Made by a program: the position numbers and the translations under genes. Shown here piece after piece: positions 11,259 to 40,849 of a stretch of DNA of 64,000 bases. This DNA comes from Anaeramoeba flamelloides. Lineage: Eukaryota > Metamonada > Anaeramoebidae. Numbering within the stretch: position 1 is the stretch's first letter; each line of letters begins with the position of its first letter. The notes under the pieces are model-generated. The model did no database searches. It was not told the origin of the DNA and worked only from the letters and a program-made list of their open reading frames with translations. The stretch covers positions 4,617,001-4,681,000 of the forward strand of contig JANTQA010000015.1 in the NCBI GenBank assembly GCA_027625915.1. The letters run 5' to 3'.

Positions 11259-11762
11259 TTAAGGACTACGTTTTCAGGTGGAAACGGTGAAATTGTTGAT
11301 AAAAACTCTCTCTTTCAAGACTTCCATAATCCCAGTTAACTTTATCTACCTTTCTGGGAATTTCTTTTACAAAAAAATGGGAAAATTTCGAAATTCCAAA
11401 CAAATTTTTTCATTTTTACCTTTCAATCATGTTCAAATTTGATTTTAATAATTTCATAATTTCCATTTCAAATCTATAAACAGAAAACAATTTCCTAAGC
11501 TGTTCTAAATATTGTCATTAGTTATTTTTATAAATTTGAAGTGTTTGAAATTTTGAACTTGTGCTTGAAAGCCCTTAAAGACTCATTTTTTTTTTTTTAA
11601 ATTTTCATTCAAAAATCTATTTGATAATTTTGTTTTTTTTGATGGTGATTTTGAAATTAGTTCATTTTTGTCCAATTTCTTCAGAGTGAAAATTCTTTTT
11701 GAGAAATGAATGAAAAATATCATAATAACTAAACGCCCTCAGGGTGGGCACGTAGTCCTTAA
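11259..11762. mobile_element. Inverted-repeat element L with TTAA ends
   Basis: The left end TTAAGGACTACGT and the right end ACGTAGTCCTTAA are perfect inverted 13-mers about 500 bases apart, and related sequence continues inward (TTCAGG against CCTGAGG). TTAA at both edges could be a piggyBac-style target duplication, or a TA duplication with T/A flanks. The interior is non-coding. Confidence 0.6.
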
Positions 11763-12211
11763 TAAGAGAAAAAAATTCATTTCATTTACTTTTTGTTCTT
11801 TTATACCTGTTTTGATGACAAATTACCACTTAAAATCAAAAGGCTCTCACCTTGCTCATGGTGTTTTCAAAAGGAATTTGTGAAATTTAAATGATCTGAT
11901 TCAAGTGATAAATTATTGCTCGGAAATTAGTGGCAGGGCAAAAAGGATTTGTTTGTTTTAAAACAGGTGATAAAAAGACAAAAGTTTTTAAAAGAGAGGA
12001 AGAAAATAGTGCGATTGAAGTGTATTAAATGTTTAGAAGATACTTTATAAAATGTTTACTCAAAACTTTTCTCAAGCGAAGAGGTTTGATGCGAATTTGT
12101 TTGCTTTTAAAATTCAAACAAAAGCCAAAAGTTTTTGGTATGTGGTTTTTATAATTTTGTCACCACGCTTGATCGTCATCTTTTTTTTTTGAAGAATGTG
12201 ATCCTAACTAT

Positions 12212-12428
12212 TAATTGCAAAATAAATTGAACAAAATTTTCATTCAACTTTTCAATAAGTTTAATAGATCAAAGGAAAATTCAAATTGTTTAATTCTGTA
12301 AATCTTGTTATGCTTTTAGTTTTCCTTTTATAATTGGGGACTTTATAATTTTCTTGGTATTTTTGTTCTTTAATTTTGTTTTTTTGAAAAGCTGAATGAA
12401 AAATGGGTTTCTTTTTATTTTACAATCA
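12212..12428. mobile_element. MITE family J, copy 1
   Basis: The left arm 'aaaataaattgaacaaaatt' followed by TTCATTCAAC pairs with the right arm 'gctgaatgaaaaatgggttt' followed by CTTTTTATTTTAC on the opposite strand. The total is about 217 bases. The frames annotated across it on both strands are a by-product of the palindrome. Confidence 0.6.
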
Positions 12429-12901
12429 CAGCACTTGAAAGCTTTCAAACAACTTTTAACCAAAGAAAAAATAAAAAGAAAAAATGTTTCAATCAAAATA
12501 TCAAACCTTCTTGTGGTAGTTTGTCCATTTCCCATGCTTTGTCGACGATTTCAATTAAAATTTGAGATCGATGGTAATAATTGTTATAAATATGATCTCG
12601 ATCCATTCTGGTTAGGAACTTTTTTTGTTGAAATAAATTGGTTTTTAATTTAAAAAAAATGATAAAAAGGATAAAATTTTATTCAATGTACTTTGGAACA
12701 AAACACACAAGTTGGGAGCGATAAAGAAATAGAGATATTAAAATACAATTATTCGTTAATAATTTTCCAGAATAAATACTTGTTTTAGGTTTCATTTTTT
12801 GAAAGTAATAATCCCAAATATTCTAATTTTCTGATTTAAAATTGCTCTGGGTTGTTCAGACTGAGTTTGTGTTTCATTATTTAAACTTTGTAAATACTAC
12901 T

Positions 12902-13605
12902 ATTTGTTGTAAAATAAATGGAACAAAATTTTCATCAGCTTTCCTAAAATTACAGTAGTGTAAATAACCCGTTCAGACAACCACTAACTCATTACTTAAA
13001 TTTAAATTGTGTTTTTTTTTCAGACTTGGGTATTGGAAGACCAGAAGGTGCAATTATATATTCTTGGTATAGATTCAAATTAACTTTAAAGGTTACATCT
13101 TTGATTAATCAAAATGGCTCAATTATATTCAATGCTTTTGTTTTAAAAATTTCATAATATGATCAAAATTTGAGAGATTTAAATGATTTGTTTATAAAAA
13201 TTCAAAAAATGAAATTTTGCTCATTTTTTTGTCAAAAAATTACATTTTAATCTTTCCATATCTTCATAATCCTTTGTTAAAATTTATTTAAAGATCCCAA
13301 TTTCTTATTTATATACTGATGTTGTTATCCCATTGATTTGTTTCTTTAATTTCAACAATCAGCCAATATTTTTTGCATGAGTTTAATTTTAGTAATGGGT
13401 TGAACTAAAAAACATGGGTTATTTACACCAATGTAGATATTTATTAATCAGATGTTACATTTCGAATTTTTAATTCTTAAAAGAAGCATAAATTATTGAT
13501 TTCCCTTTGAGAATTGAGGACTTTTGATAATTTATATTAATTATTGATTGCTGTGTTTATTTTGGAAAGCTGAATGAAAATTTTGATCTTTTTATTTTAC
13601 AATGA
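12902..13605. mobile_element. MITE family J, copy 2, carrying inserted element K
   Basis: The left arm 'tgtaaaataaatggaacaaa' and right arm 'ggaaagctgaatgaaaattt' match copy 1. About 480 bases between them belong to element K, so the J portion alone is about the size of copy 1. Confidence 0.6.
12953..13433. mobile_element. MITE family K nested in J
   Basis: 481 bases with TA on both sides (12951-12952, 13434-13435). The left end is 'cagtagtgtaaataaccc', and the right end read on the other strand is 'cattggtgtaaataaccc'. The CAGT terminus and TA duplication fit a Tc1/mariner-type element. A frame from about 13024 stays open for some 40 codons but has no recognisable domain. Confidence 0.75.
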
Positions 13606-14454
13606 AAAGTATATTAATATGATTTATTCTCTTTTTCCGTTTCAGTGATCAAAATAATGTGTACCCAAAGCTGCAAATTGGTGTTTCTAAATAAAACCCA
13701 TGCGTTTTTTTCTTCATATTTCATAGAAAAATACAATCTACTACCAAATAGTATAGATAAGTTCAAATCAATTTTGAAGGTAAAATCTTTTTACTTTTGA
13801 GTAAATTTTAAATTAGGAATGCAATTGATAAATTTTATTTCCTATTTTTCACAATTTTTCAGAAATATGTTTTTCTTTGAAAGATAAAAAATTTTGGAAA
13901 TATTAACTTGTTTTTTTTAGATAAATTTTCTAATTTGATCCTTTATTTTTTGGATTTATTTTTAAATAATAAAACTTTAAGAAATGAATACCATATTTAC
14001 ATATAATATATTGTCATTTTCTTGGATCTGACAATTTATACTTCTTATATAATCAAAAAAATAAAAACACGATTTTTATTTGGGAACATAAACTAAACTT
14101 TTCTAAACATATTATTTTGACAACAATACATTTATGATAATCCTTGAAAATTTTGAACATAAATAGGGGCAATTACTGACTATTTAGTTTTTTTTTTTTT
14201 GTTTTTAATAACTCCCCGAGTATGGAAAAAATTCACAACATGTTACTTGATATTTAAGTTTTGACCTTTTTTTTTTTTTTTTGTTATTTACTCTGTTTTA
14301 TTTCATGTTTTTCTTACTATTTTTCTTCTCTTTGATTTAGAAATTATATCTTATTTCGTTTCATTTTTCAAAGAAAAGATCTCATAAGAGCTATAAAACT
14401 GTCAAAACCACAGACAAGATAAAAATACTTGAATGGTATTATTAGTTTTAGAAA

Positions 14455-14990
14455 GTGCTATCAAGTGTTGTAGAGTGCCGTAGAGCGCATAGGTTTTCTT
14501 GGGGTTGTCTGTTTTATTTATAAAATCTATCGATTTTTCAAATAAACAGAAAACTCAAGAAAACCAAATGGCGATTTTTTTAATTTTTGAATTAAAAGGA
14601 AATTTTTGTAATTTTCTTTTTATTTTAAAAATGAAAAAAGACTATTTCCAAGTTGTTTTCAAGGTCAAACGAATAGAGAAAGATCTTTGATTTTACTCAA
14701 TTCTTTTATACTCTGTAAAAACCTAACTGGAATTTCTTGAGGTTTTATATTATTTACGAAAATCTATTGATTTTCTAATCAAAACAAAAATTAAAGAAAA
14801 CCTAAAGGGAAATGGCATTGAGTGATGTATAGTACCATAGAGTGCCTAGGTTTTCTTGCGGTTTTCTGTTTTATTTATAAAATCTATCGATTTTACAAAT
14901 AAACAGAAAACTCGAGAAAACCTCACTGCGCTTTTTCAGAATTTGAAAGAATGGAGAAAAATCAAAGATTTTATTCTATTCTATTGAATT
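14455..14990. repeat. Palindromic repeat cluster E, copy 2 (tandem units)
   Basis: There are two successive units. Each has a TAGAGTGCCGTAGAGCGC / CATAGAGTGCCTAGG-like lead, then the hairpin 'tttataaaatctatcgattt' with flanking TGTTTTAT...AAATAAACA arms, then GAAAACTC-AGAAAACC. Each ends near the AAAGAAT...ATCAAAGATTTTA palindromic core. Confidence 0.65.
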
Positions 14991-15639
14991 CAAAAAAAGC
15001 TAATAATGAGTTTTTTTATTTTTAAAATTATCAGAAAATTTTAAAAATTCTCTTTTTATTTCTCAAATTAAAAAAAACCTAATTGTAAGCAGGAGATAAT
15101 TTTGTTGAATGACCTCTCTTGAATAAAATAAAAAAAAAAAAAAATAAGTTTTTTTATTTTAAAGATCAAAAAGAATAAAACTTTTTTTCGTAATGATTTA
15201 CAAAAGTAACAGAATTTTTCAGATAAAACAAAAAAAGATGAAAGAAGTCTATTATCAAAGGCACAAAATAAAAGAAGGAGAATACCCACAAATGTTTAAA
15301 AATTATTTTGATCTCATCAATAAGGTAATAACTTCAAGATTTTAATACAAAGCAACATTTCAAAAAAGTAATGTTATTATTATTAATTTTTTTTTTTAAG
15401 AAACCAAAAGAAAAAAATATTTAAAAAAAGAAAAATAATATATTTTTTTATCTTTAGATCTGATTTATTTAGTTTTGAGAATTTTTAATGATAAAAAATT
15501 CTATTCTATTTCATTTTCAAAAGCATTTCTAATACACCAACAATAAAAATACAAAAAAAAATGAAAAAAAAATATTAATCAAGTATAAATTCTCATTAAT
15601 CATAAATAATAATAGTTATTTATTTAGATTAATTCATAA

Positions 15640-15700
15640 AGAAAGAAGGAAGGAAGGAAAAAAAGAAAGAAAGAAATAAGGAAAAAAAAAAAAAAGTATG
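15640..15700. repeat. Purine tract just 3' of the eIF3m stop
   Basis: GAAA/GGAA repeats on the plus strand, so polypyrimidine in the presumptive 3' UTR of the minus-strand eIF3m gene, starting about 35 bases past the stop codon. Confidence 0.7.
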
Positions 15701-15733
15701 AAAGCAAAGCAAAGTAAAGAAAAATAATTCTAA

Positions 15734-22437
<6,704 letters not shown>

Positions 22438-24242
22438 GGTTTGAGAAGAAAAGAAAAAAGTAAGTCTTTTTTAAAAAAAATAAATAAAATTTTATCTGTG
22501 CGATTTTTAGGATTCATATTGGTATTATTTTGGCAATTAAGAATCAAATTCAATTAAAAAACATTTTACTCAGAGATTATACTCAGATTGGTTTGTTGAT
22601 TCTCTTAATATTCCACTTTTTATAAGTATTGAATTATTAACAATTTTTAAATTTATGAGGTGCAAATCAATGAAAAATTGAAAGATTTTTGATTTAATAA
22701 ACTACAAAATGAATACACTTTGGTTCTTTTACAAACCAGTTTTGGCTTATCAAAATTTTTAGATATCGAAGCAATCTTTTCCGGATTGTTAAAGAAAAAG
22801 ATCAAAAATTATTCACTCTTGTTCTTTTGTTAATTTTAGATTGAAATTTTTGTATATATTAATTGGGTAAGAGATAGTAGTGTTTGTGGTGATACAATTG
22901 TTTTTTAAAGATTTGTTGTGTTGAGATTTCAGAGTCAAATAAGTAATTTGTTACTCTGAAATACTCGTAATAAATTTCAGTCTTTTTTGGATTAATAATG
23001 GAAAATTTTTATTTCTAAGTTTACAAATAGTGTTTTTCATCAGATTGGATGAAAAGACCAATAATCTTCATGTTACAATTCGTTACTGAAAAATATTGCA
23101 TTCTTAGAGTTTTGTGGACTTTTGGGATCATATTTATTCTATTACCGTTATTTGAATAATAAATGGGTAAAATTTTCACTTGGATTATCATTTTAATTTT
23201 TCAAATAGAGAACGAAACCACAAATTACAGTACAATTCGACGAAATCTCTATTTCTAAAAGAAAAAAAAGGAAAAGTAAGTAAAAATTATTTTCAATTTG
23301 TTTGGATAATACAAGTACTGTGATTTTCCAATTAAAAAACGAAAATTTTTAGCTCACATCCCAAAAAATTTTTCAATGAATAATTAGTTGAAAAACACAA
23401 CAATATCTTACTAATCTTTGAGAAATCATATTTTCAGACACTAAATGAAACCACTTTTGTGAACTCAAAGACAAAATTTTTACTCTACTTATTTGATTGT
23501 AACAGTAATAATTAATATAAATTTTGGAAATTGAAATAAAAATTTTCATTTATAAATTGGAAAATAACAGTATTACAAAGATAACAGCACTCTATAAACT
23601 TTTTCCCCTATCCTAATAATCTCTCCTTTTAAAAAGGTTTCTCTAAGTTGATTTTTCCATTGGTAGTTGATATTTCCATTTTAATACTTTTAACCTAAAT
23701 GATTCTTTTAAAAAAAAGTAATACCCTTTTTCTTGTTGAAAAATACTTTTCAAAAGAAAAAAAAAGGAAAAAGTAATCCCCCAAACCAAATTGTGCAGTA
23801 GACACTTTTAGAAATCTTTATTAGAAATCTTTAAAAAGCTGTAAAAGAAAAAAATCTTAAAAAGAAATACTCTAAATTCACTCAGACAATGTAAAATTTT
23901 TTTTAACCTTTTGAACTTAAGAAGTCTTTTCTAAGATGAGAGGAAAACTAGTACCACCAATCGGAAAAGAATGTTCAAACGTGAAAAATAATTTCAATAC
24001 AAATTACCTCTAATTTTAGAAAAGTAACTTTCTATTTTCAAACTTTTTACTCTACCGTTTGTAAAAAGAAAAATTTAAAAGATCCAAACCACTCTCACAA
24101 AAAAGGATTTGTAAAATAGGATCTTTTGTTCAACGAAATATGAACACAAAGTTTTTTGAGGTTAAATGATAAAAGAAGAAAAACAATTGAAAATTAAAAT
24201 CATTTTTCTCTGTTTTTTTAGTTTAAGGATTTTTTTTTTTTT
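22438..24242. promoter_or_regulatory. Intergenic region between divergent eIF3m and VPS34 start codons
   Basis: 1.8 kb separates the two ATGs, so both promoters must lie here, unless upstream non-coding exons exist. I see no clear TATA element against this AT-rich background. The middle (23143-23572) is occupied by family D inverted-repeat arms. A long T run directly precedes the VPS34 ATG. Confidence 0.5.
23143..23572. mobile_element. MITE family D, two abutting or nested copies
   Basis: 23318-23570 is bounded by TA and has inverted ends: left 'ctgtgattttccaattaaaa', and the right end on the other strand 'ctgttattttccaatttata', both followed by AAATGAAAATTTTTA-like sequence. The segment 23143-23317 has its own arms, 'taccgttatttgaataataa' and a matching right end. 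The two copies share the TA at 23316-23317. Confidence 0.68.
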
Positions 24243-34420
<10,178 letters not shown>

Positions 34421-35968
34421 ATTTTCAAATAATTTATGTTTATTATTATGTTTATTGCAATTACATTTAGATTCAATATGTAAAAAACTTTTCAATCAAT
34501 ATATCATTCTTATTTAATTAATTTTACAATTAAAATTTCTATTAAAAAGGGAAAATGGAATTATTTAAAACCTCTTTTCGACATTAACCAAATAATTATT
34601 TTGAATAATATCTTTAATAATTTTATTTCTTTTTATCTATTTGAATAATCAAATACATAATGTATAATTTAATGATATTTATTTACTTTTTTTTTATTCA
34701 TTAAAAATCCGAATTAATAAATATTGTTGTTTAATTTTTTTTTTTTTCATTTTATTATTTATTTTTTTTTTTTTTTCATTTTATGATTTATTTTTTTTTT
34801 GTTAAATTTTTTTAATTATTTTGATTTTCTTTTTTTATTACTTGTGTAAAATTATAGACTAGAATTTCTTTCACCATCCAATATATTAAAGCTTTTATTT
34901 ATTTAGTTAAAGATATGATTTTAATGGTTCAATTTTGAATAAACTGAGATACTCTAAAATTTTTAAATTAACTACTCCTTTTTTAAAAAAAAACTCAAAT
35001 AAAAAATACAATTTACTTCCACAGAATGATTTTATAAAAATCTCTAGAAATCCAACAGTTCATAGTATTTAAAAACCTTGAAAAAAAACCTATCTCTTTA
35101 AGATAACTTTTTTCAAAAAATTATTTGAACTATTTTTTCTTAAGCAATTGGAAAATTTTGTAAAATTTATTTTTCTCTGATCAATATTGTCAATTCAAAA
35201 AACAAGTGAAAAGGTGCAACTTAATTAAAAATATGTTATGGTTCAATTCAATTTAACTTTAAGGTTTACAATCCCTGAAAATGGGGAAAAAAATTATCTG
35301 ACATTAGGTGTTGTGATGTATTGTTTTGGTTTAGTAGCTAAACTATCTTCAACTTGGTCTGAATTTTAATATTGATGAAAAAAGGAAATTTTTCAACAAT
35401 TTTTGTTTTTTTTTTCAGTAAACCAAATTAAAGAAAGTAAAATCCATACATGAGAAGATATTTCATACAAAATAATTTTTAATTTTGTGTTATATGTCGA
35501 AATTTTTATTTTCCTTTAATTCAATTTTATATAAAAAATAATATCTTTCTTAAAAGCCTCAAATGGAGCCAAATTATTTAAAGTTTTAAATTAATAACCC
35601 AAAAATCACTTTTTATTTTTTTAAAACCAACCTACCTACTGTCATTTCACTCATAAAATCTGATTTGAAAAAAAAAAAAAAAAATTTGTCTATAATTGCC
35701 ATCATAAACCACTATTAAAATTTATAAAAAGAACAAGATCAATCACAATAGACCCAAAACAACACGTACCCATAACTAAATGCAAGTTAAACTTTTTTTC
35801 CAGTTTCAGGTATTGTAAATCTGAAAAGTATCGAAAATCTTACAGAAAAAATATTTCATCATTTTTTCTACATTTTTTCTTATTTTCCTTAAAGATAAAT
35901 TATTAGCCAAACTCTTTTTAAGAGAACTTTTGCCTCAGTATTCTTTTATTTTCAAAATAAAATTAAAA
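34421..35968. other. Spacer between VPS34 and the PAS/PH-like gene
   Basis: 1.5 kb, T-rich in the first half (likely 3' UTR and terminator of VPS34) and mixed in the second. No gene, RNA or repeat that I can support. The promoter of the downstream gene must lie here. Confidence 0.5.
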
Positions 35969-38900
35969 ATGGGAAACACAAACAGTCCTCTTAAAATTCG
36001 TAAGGATGTAAATAAAAAACGATATGGGTTAAATAAAAATACTTCCAAAGCATTTTGTGTTTGTACTGTTGATACAAACATCTTTTACACCAACCAACAT
36101 TTTGTTGATCTTTTTAAGTGTGATAAAAACCAACTCCTTGGCCAGTCTATTAATCAATCCCCAAGTAATTTTCATACTTTTTGTTGTTTTTTTTTTTTCT
36201 TTCTTTGTCTTTTTGATGAAAAAAAAAAAAATCCAAAAAGATCACAGGTTTATTTAAAAACCACACAACCTTATCATTCATTTTTCAAAATCAAAATTCT
36301 ATTTGAACAAAAGAACAACAGCCTCATTTTGGGATCAAGTCAAAAAAAGCTTTTGAATTAATTAAACAAATGTTAAAGAAGTTTGTATTTAGAATTTTAC
36401 CATACTTGTAAACAAAAAAACAACAAACTGTTCAACCTTACAAAAAATCTAGTAACACGATCTAACCGTGTGTTTTCTTTTTTCCATACAAACACAATTT
36501 TCTTGATTTAATTGAATCTTCTTAAAGAGCTACAGGAACTTTTTCTTTTAATTGGCTTTTTAATCGCCCAAACAAAGAATTGTTTTGGGCACGAGTTGAT
36601 GTGTTGCTGGCAAAGTTACATGATAACATCGTTTGTAGATGCGTTTTAACTGAAATACCAAATCCTACTCTTGAAGACATTATTGGGGAAGACCTGCCTG
36701 GGGGAAGTTTGCTTGATGTAAATTGTAAAAAATTTTCAATTCGTTTTGTCCTTTTATATTTTGAATTTTCAAACTTCTCAAACCCTTATTTCAAAACGGT
36801 TCTTTTTATTCAAACAAAACCCCACCTTTATACCACTTTTTGTTAAATCTACAAAATAAATAAATAAAATATTAAAAAAGACTATTTAAAAAAATTAGAC
36901 ACATTAATCAAAACCACCTCATTTAAAGAAAGTTCTGATCGATCTGATATGCTTTTGTCTCTTCGATCTCTCACAAACCATTTACAAGAATTAATAAAGC
37001 AATTAAAAAAACAAAAACAAATCGAAAGGAAGTATTCCAGACTCGAAAAAGAGAATGGGAAATTAAGATCACAAATTTCCAATTTATTTTCATCAATCCA
37101 AATCGAAAGAGAACGGAAAAAAAACAATTCAAACCTAATGAAAACCCAAACTGAAGAGGTGATTTCTAATTTTAATGACAGCCCAACAGGCAATTCTGAT
37201 CAACAAAATTTTCCTTTATCCAAACTATTATCCAAGAATTCTCAAATTAAAATACTTAACAACAGAAGTGGTCAAACAGCAGAAGACCTTGAAAACTGTA
37301 CTAATAATGATAATGACGGGCTTCGCCAGAAACAAAATAATACGAAGAAATATCAAGTGAAAAGATTATTGATGAAAACAAAAACAACAAAAGAAATTAA
37401 TTTCCAAATATTACCAACAAAATTATTAATTAGGACAGAATTGAAAACAATGTCGGTCACTAAAAAAGAAGATTTAAAAATCTCAATTCATCCTAAGCAT
37501 CCAATAATAATAAAAATGCAATTATTCGAAAATAATAATTTATTAATTCAATTTGATTCTGTTCAACAAAGAATTGAATTTTTACACAATTTAAAATTAT
37601 TATTTGAAAGCAATGAAAAAAATGAGAATGATAATAGCAGCGAGGAATTGATTTCTTCACCATTAAAAAGAATAGAAAAAACAGCATCTTTGGAAGTTGC
37701 TAAATTGGAAAGGCAACCAGTTTTAAAAAAATCTCATTCTGAAAATCTCTCTGAAAAAAAAAAACCAAAAAAATTAAATTTTTGGAAAAATAGTATTTTG
37801 ACAAAAATTCCAAAGCCTGATTCCTTTCCAAAAATTATACATCACAAATCAAAGAAAAAAACAAAAGAAAAAGAAAAAGATAAAAGAAATGAAATTAACA
37901 AAGACGAAAACGATACAAGATCTTTAGTAAATTTGCTTCATAGTAAGGAAAATAAATTCTCAAAACCGGGGAATGATACAAATATTAGCAATAGCAATAA
38001 TAATAATAAACACAATACAGATATTAAAAACAATAAAAATATCAAAAACAATAAACCTACTACCACTACCAATAATGATGATGATGGAAGTGGAAACGAA
38101 AATGAAAAAGAAAAAGAACAAGAAAAAGAACAAGAAAGTCATCACTCAATATTTAAAAATAATAGTATTGAAGTAATGGATTATCAACAATTAAAGGGGA
38201 ATATTTTAATTGTAAATGGCGAAGAAGATTGGGAATTAGTAGAATATATAAAAGATGACTCAAAATTTATTGTTGATGTGATTAAAGTAAATAATCAAAA
38301 CAATGAAAATATTGAAAAAAAGTATGTTGATCTATTTTTTGTTGATTTTAATTTAATGATTGGCGATTTGAAATTTCCAATTTATCTGGTTTCAATTAAA
38401 ATATTTTCAAAAACATCATTAAAATTATTAATAAAATTATTTAAAGAAAACGAAAAATTTTTTTTAAATTTTAAATCTGAACATGATCAAATATTATTTC
38501 TTGATAAATTTGATCAATTAAAAGAAAAATCAGAAAATTTCCAAAAAGTTATTCAATTAAAAAAAAGAAATTCTTTAAAAGAAATGGAAATACGAAAGGA
38601 AGGTGATGGGAACAAGAATAAGAATAAGAATAAAAATGATAACAAGAATAATAACAGGAATAATAACAATAATAACAACAATAATGATGATGATGAGAAA
38701 ATGAAGGAAAAAGAAAAGAGTAAAAATAATCATAAAAATAAAAAAATATTAAAAATTCCAAAAAAAAAAAAAAATAGTCCTTCCATTAAAACTTCAACAA
38801 CTATTCATAATTCACCAAAAAAATCAAAAAGATTTTTACAAAAAATGAAATCACTATCAATGAGTGGGCAAAGGAGAAATGAGAATTTTAATCATCATCA

Positions 38901-39702
38901 TCATAATAATAATAATCATAATCATAATGATAATCATAACGCAGGATGTGATGATTTAGAAACAAATTCATCAAAAACAAGAAAAAGGGGAAAGTCTTTA
39001 AATCAAAATGAAGATTTTTTAAATAAAACATTGTATAACTCAAACAAAATTAATTCAGAATCACACAAAAATATAAATAAATCAAACACCCAAGAAATTA
39101 GAGTCAAAAGAAGACAGTCGGACACTAGGAAATTTAGAAAACCATTAATTGATGACGAAGACTCAATAGAAATTTTGATTTTTTTTGAAGAAGAAATTTT
39201 CCAAAAGGCCATCTTCACCTTTTTAGGAAATGGAAACGTTTCATTAAAAACTTCAAATTTTACCTATTTTTCCAATGATCAGCTTGAATTTAAATTAATT
39301 AACCACCCAACAAAAAGAAAGTTTTCCAAATTGGTTATAGATACCAAGAAATATTTAATAAAATTCCACTCCGGAAAGGAACGAAATAAATTTTCGAAAA
39401 GATTTATTCATGATTATGAATCAAAGAAGGCCATTTTTCAAATAGTCATATTATTGGCCAATTATAAGGGAGAAAGAATTAAAAAAAGGGTTGGAAGAGT
39501 CGCTATTCGATCCGGTTCACTTACTATACAATTACAAGATAACCAAAAATTGGTGATCCCAATTCTCAAAATTTTAAAGATCTTAAATCATTCAAAAAAG
39601 AATTTATTAAAACTTGAATTGCTTAATGATGAATATTTTATGATTGCATTTTTAGATAATGAAAGAGCAAATAAATTTCTTGAAAAAATGAATAAAATGT
39701 AA
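35969..39702 (+). CDS. N-myristoylated PAS protein with coiled coil and four PH-like blocks
   Basis: Four exons: 35969-36164, 36314-36380, 36528-36724 and 36899-39702, giving 1087 residues. The start MGNTNSPL is a textbook N-myristoylation signal (G2, S6). Residues about 20-130 read as a PAS domain: FCVCTVDTNIFYTNQHFVDLF, LLGQSI, PHFGIKSKKAFELIKQM, GTFSFNWLFNRPNKELFWAR, then a strand ending RCVLTEI. A coiled coil follows at about 171-215. Four blocks at about 304-392, 585-700, 908-994 and 997-1087 each have seven or so short beta strands and end in a helix of the type 'F.S...R..F...L', which resembles PH-like folds. They are joined by N-, K- and H-rich linkers. The second donor is GTTTGT, chosen because it alone keeps the PAS frame. 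By inference it is a membrane-anchored sensor or scaffold, with PAS sensing and PH-like blocks binding lipids or partners. There is no kinase or other enzyme domain. The PAS call is firm; the PH-like call is inference. Confidence 0.8.
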
Positions 39703-40849
39703 CAAATTTCTTGTTATTATTAAGCAATGGTTGATATAATATCCTGATAAATTTATGGTTTTAACTATGCGAATGAAGGAGAAATGATATCTAAATTTGA
39801 ATATTGTGATAACCAACAGAGAGGGAATAAAGAAGAGTACACTTGTCAGAGATTAAAGTATATTTGGGGAGTAGAAATTTGCACTAAGATAAAAAATTAA
39901 TAATACTGGGTATTATTGGAAAGTGGAGTTAATGAATAACCCACTTTATTATTTGAAAGGAATACTCAGCAGAAAAAAATGATGGATGAAAAGAAATTTA
40001 AGTACAATAAACTGGAAAATTAAAAAAACTTGAAAATGGTATAATTTTTTTTTTTATTATCATTTATACATTGTCCATTATAACCATTTGTTTCTTTTTG
40101 AATAGTTGGTGAAATAAAATATTAGAAAATTCTAATTTATTTTAATAAAGTTTGTAAAAAATAAAACAAAAAAAAATCTAGATAATATTATAAAAATTAA
40201 TAATATCTAGAAATTAATATAGAATTAAAAATATCAATGTGATTTACAAAATTATTAAAAATTCACAATAAAACCTTCAAAAACAATTCGTCTTCTCAAA
40301 AATTAATAATAAATATCCCTCCTTAACGAAAGATGATAAAATATGAATTTTACTTGAAATTTTTGATTCATTATAAACTTTTTGGATCTTTTTTTTTTTT
40401 ATCTAATTCAAATAATACAATATTCAAAATTCAGATAATATCTTTTTCTTGTTTTTTAATTGATTATAATATTTTTTTTCTCTCTCTCACTTTCTCTTAA
40501 GCATATCCTTTTCAAAATAAAAAAAAATTACATTTTTGTAAATATTCATTAATTTTTTTTTGGGAATTCTTTTTTAATAAAAATAAATAAAATTGTACGA
40601 TTGATTTTAGTTCTTTTTATTTTTTTATTTATGTAAATAATTGTGTTTTGAATCATATCAAAACAATTATATTAAAACAAATCCAAAAATAGAGAATAAA
40701 AATTGAAAAAAGATTTTTGGTTATTTGGATTGTTAAAATTTAAATAAGTAAAAAGGTTGCTAATATTGGGTGAGCATAAAGAAATAGATTGTATTAATTA
40801 TCCAAATTTTTTTTTTCCGAAAAAATGTTTTTTTCTTTTAAACTTTCGT

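Larger units (their letters stand above)
9092..15733. other. Gene-poor region with nested and palindromic repeats
   Basis: About 6.6 kb without a gene I can support, though part may be intron of the gene ending at 8913. It contains a GA microsatellite (9586-9633), two clusters of a palindromic repeat (9704-10110 and 14455-14990), short element F (10907-11105), a TTAA-bounded inverted repeat (11259-11762), and two copies of element J, one interrupted by element K. The open frames at 10402-10644 and 12396-12653 carry no recognisable domain. Confidence 0.55.

Noticed and set aside
12308-12653. Overlapping frames on both strands
   Set aside because: They result from the palindromic arms of element J and adjacent AT-rich sequence.
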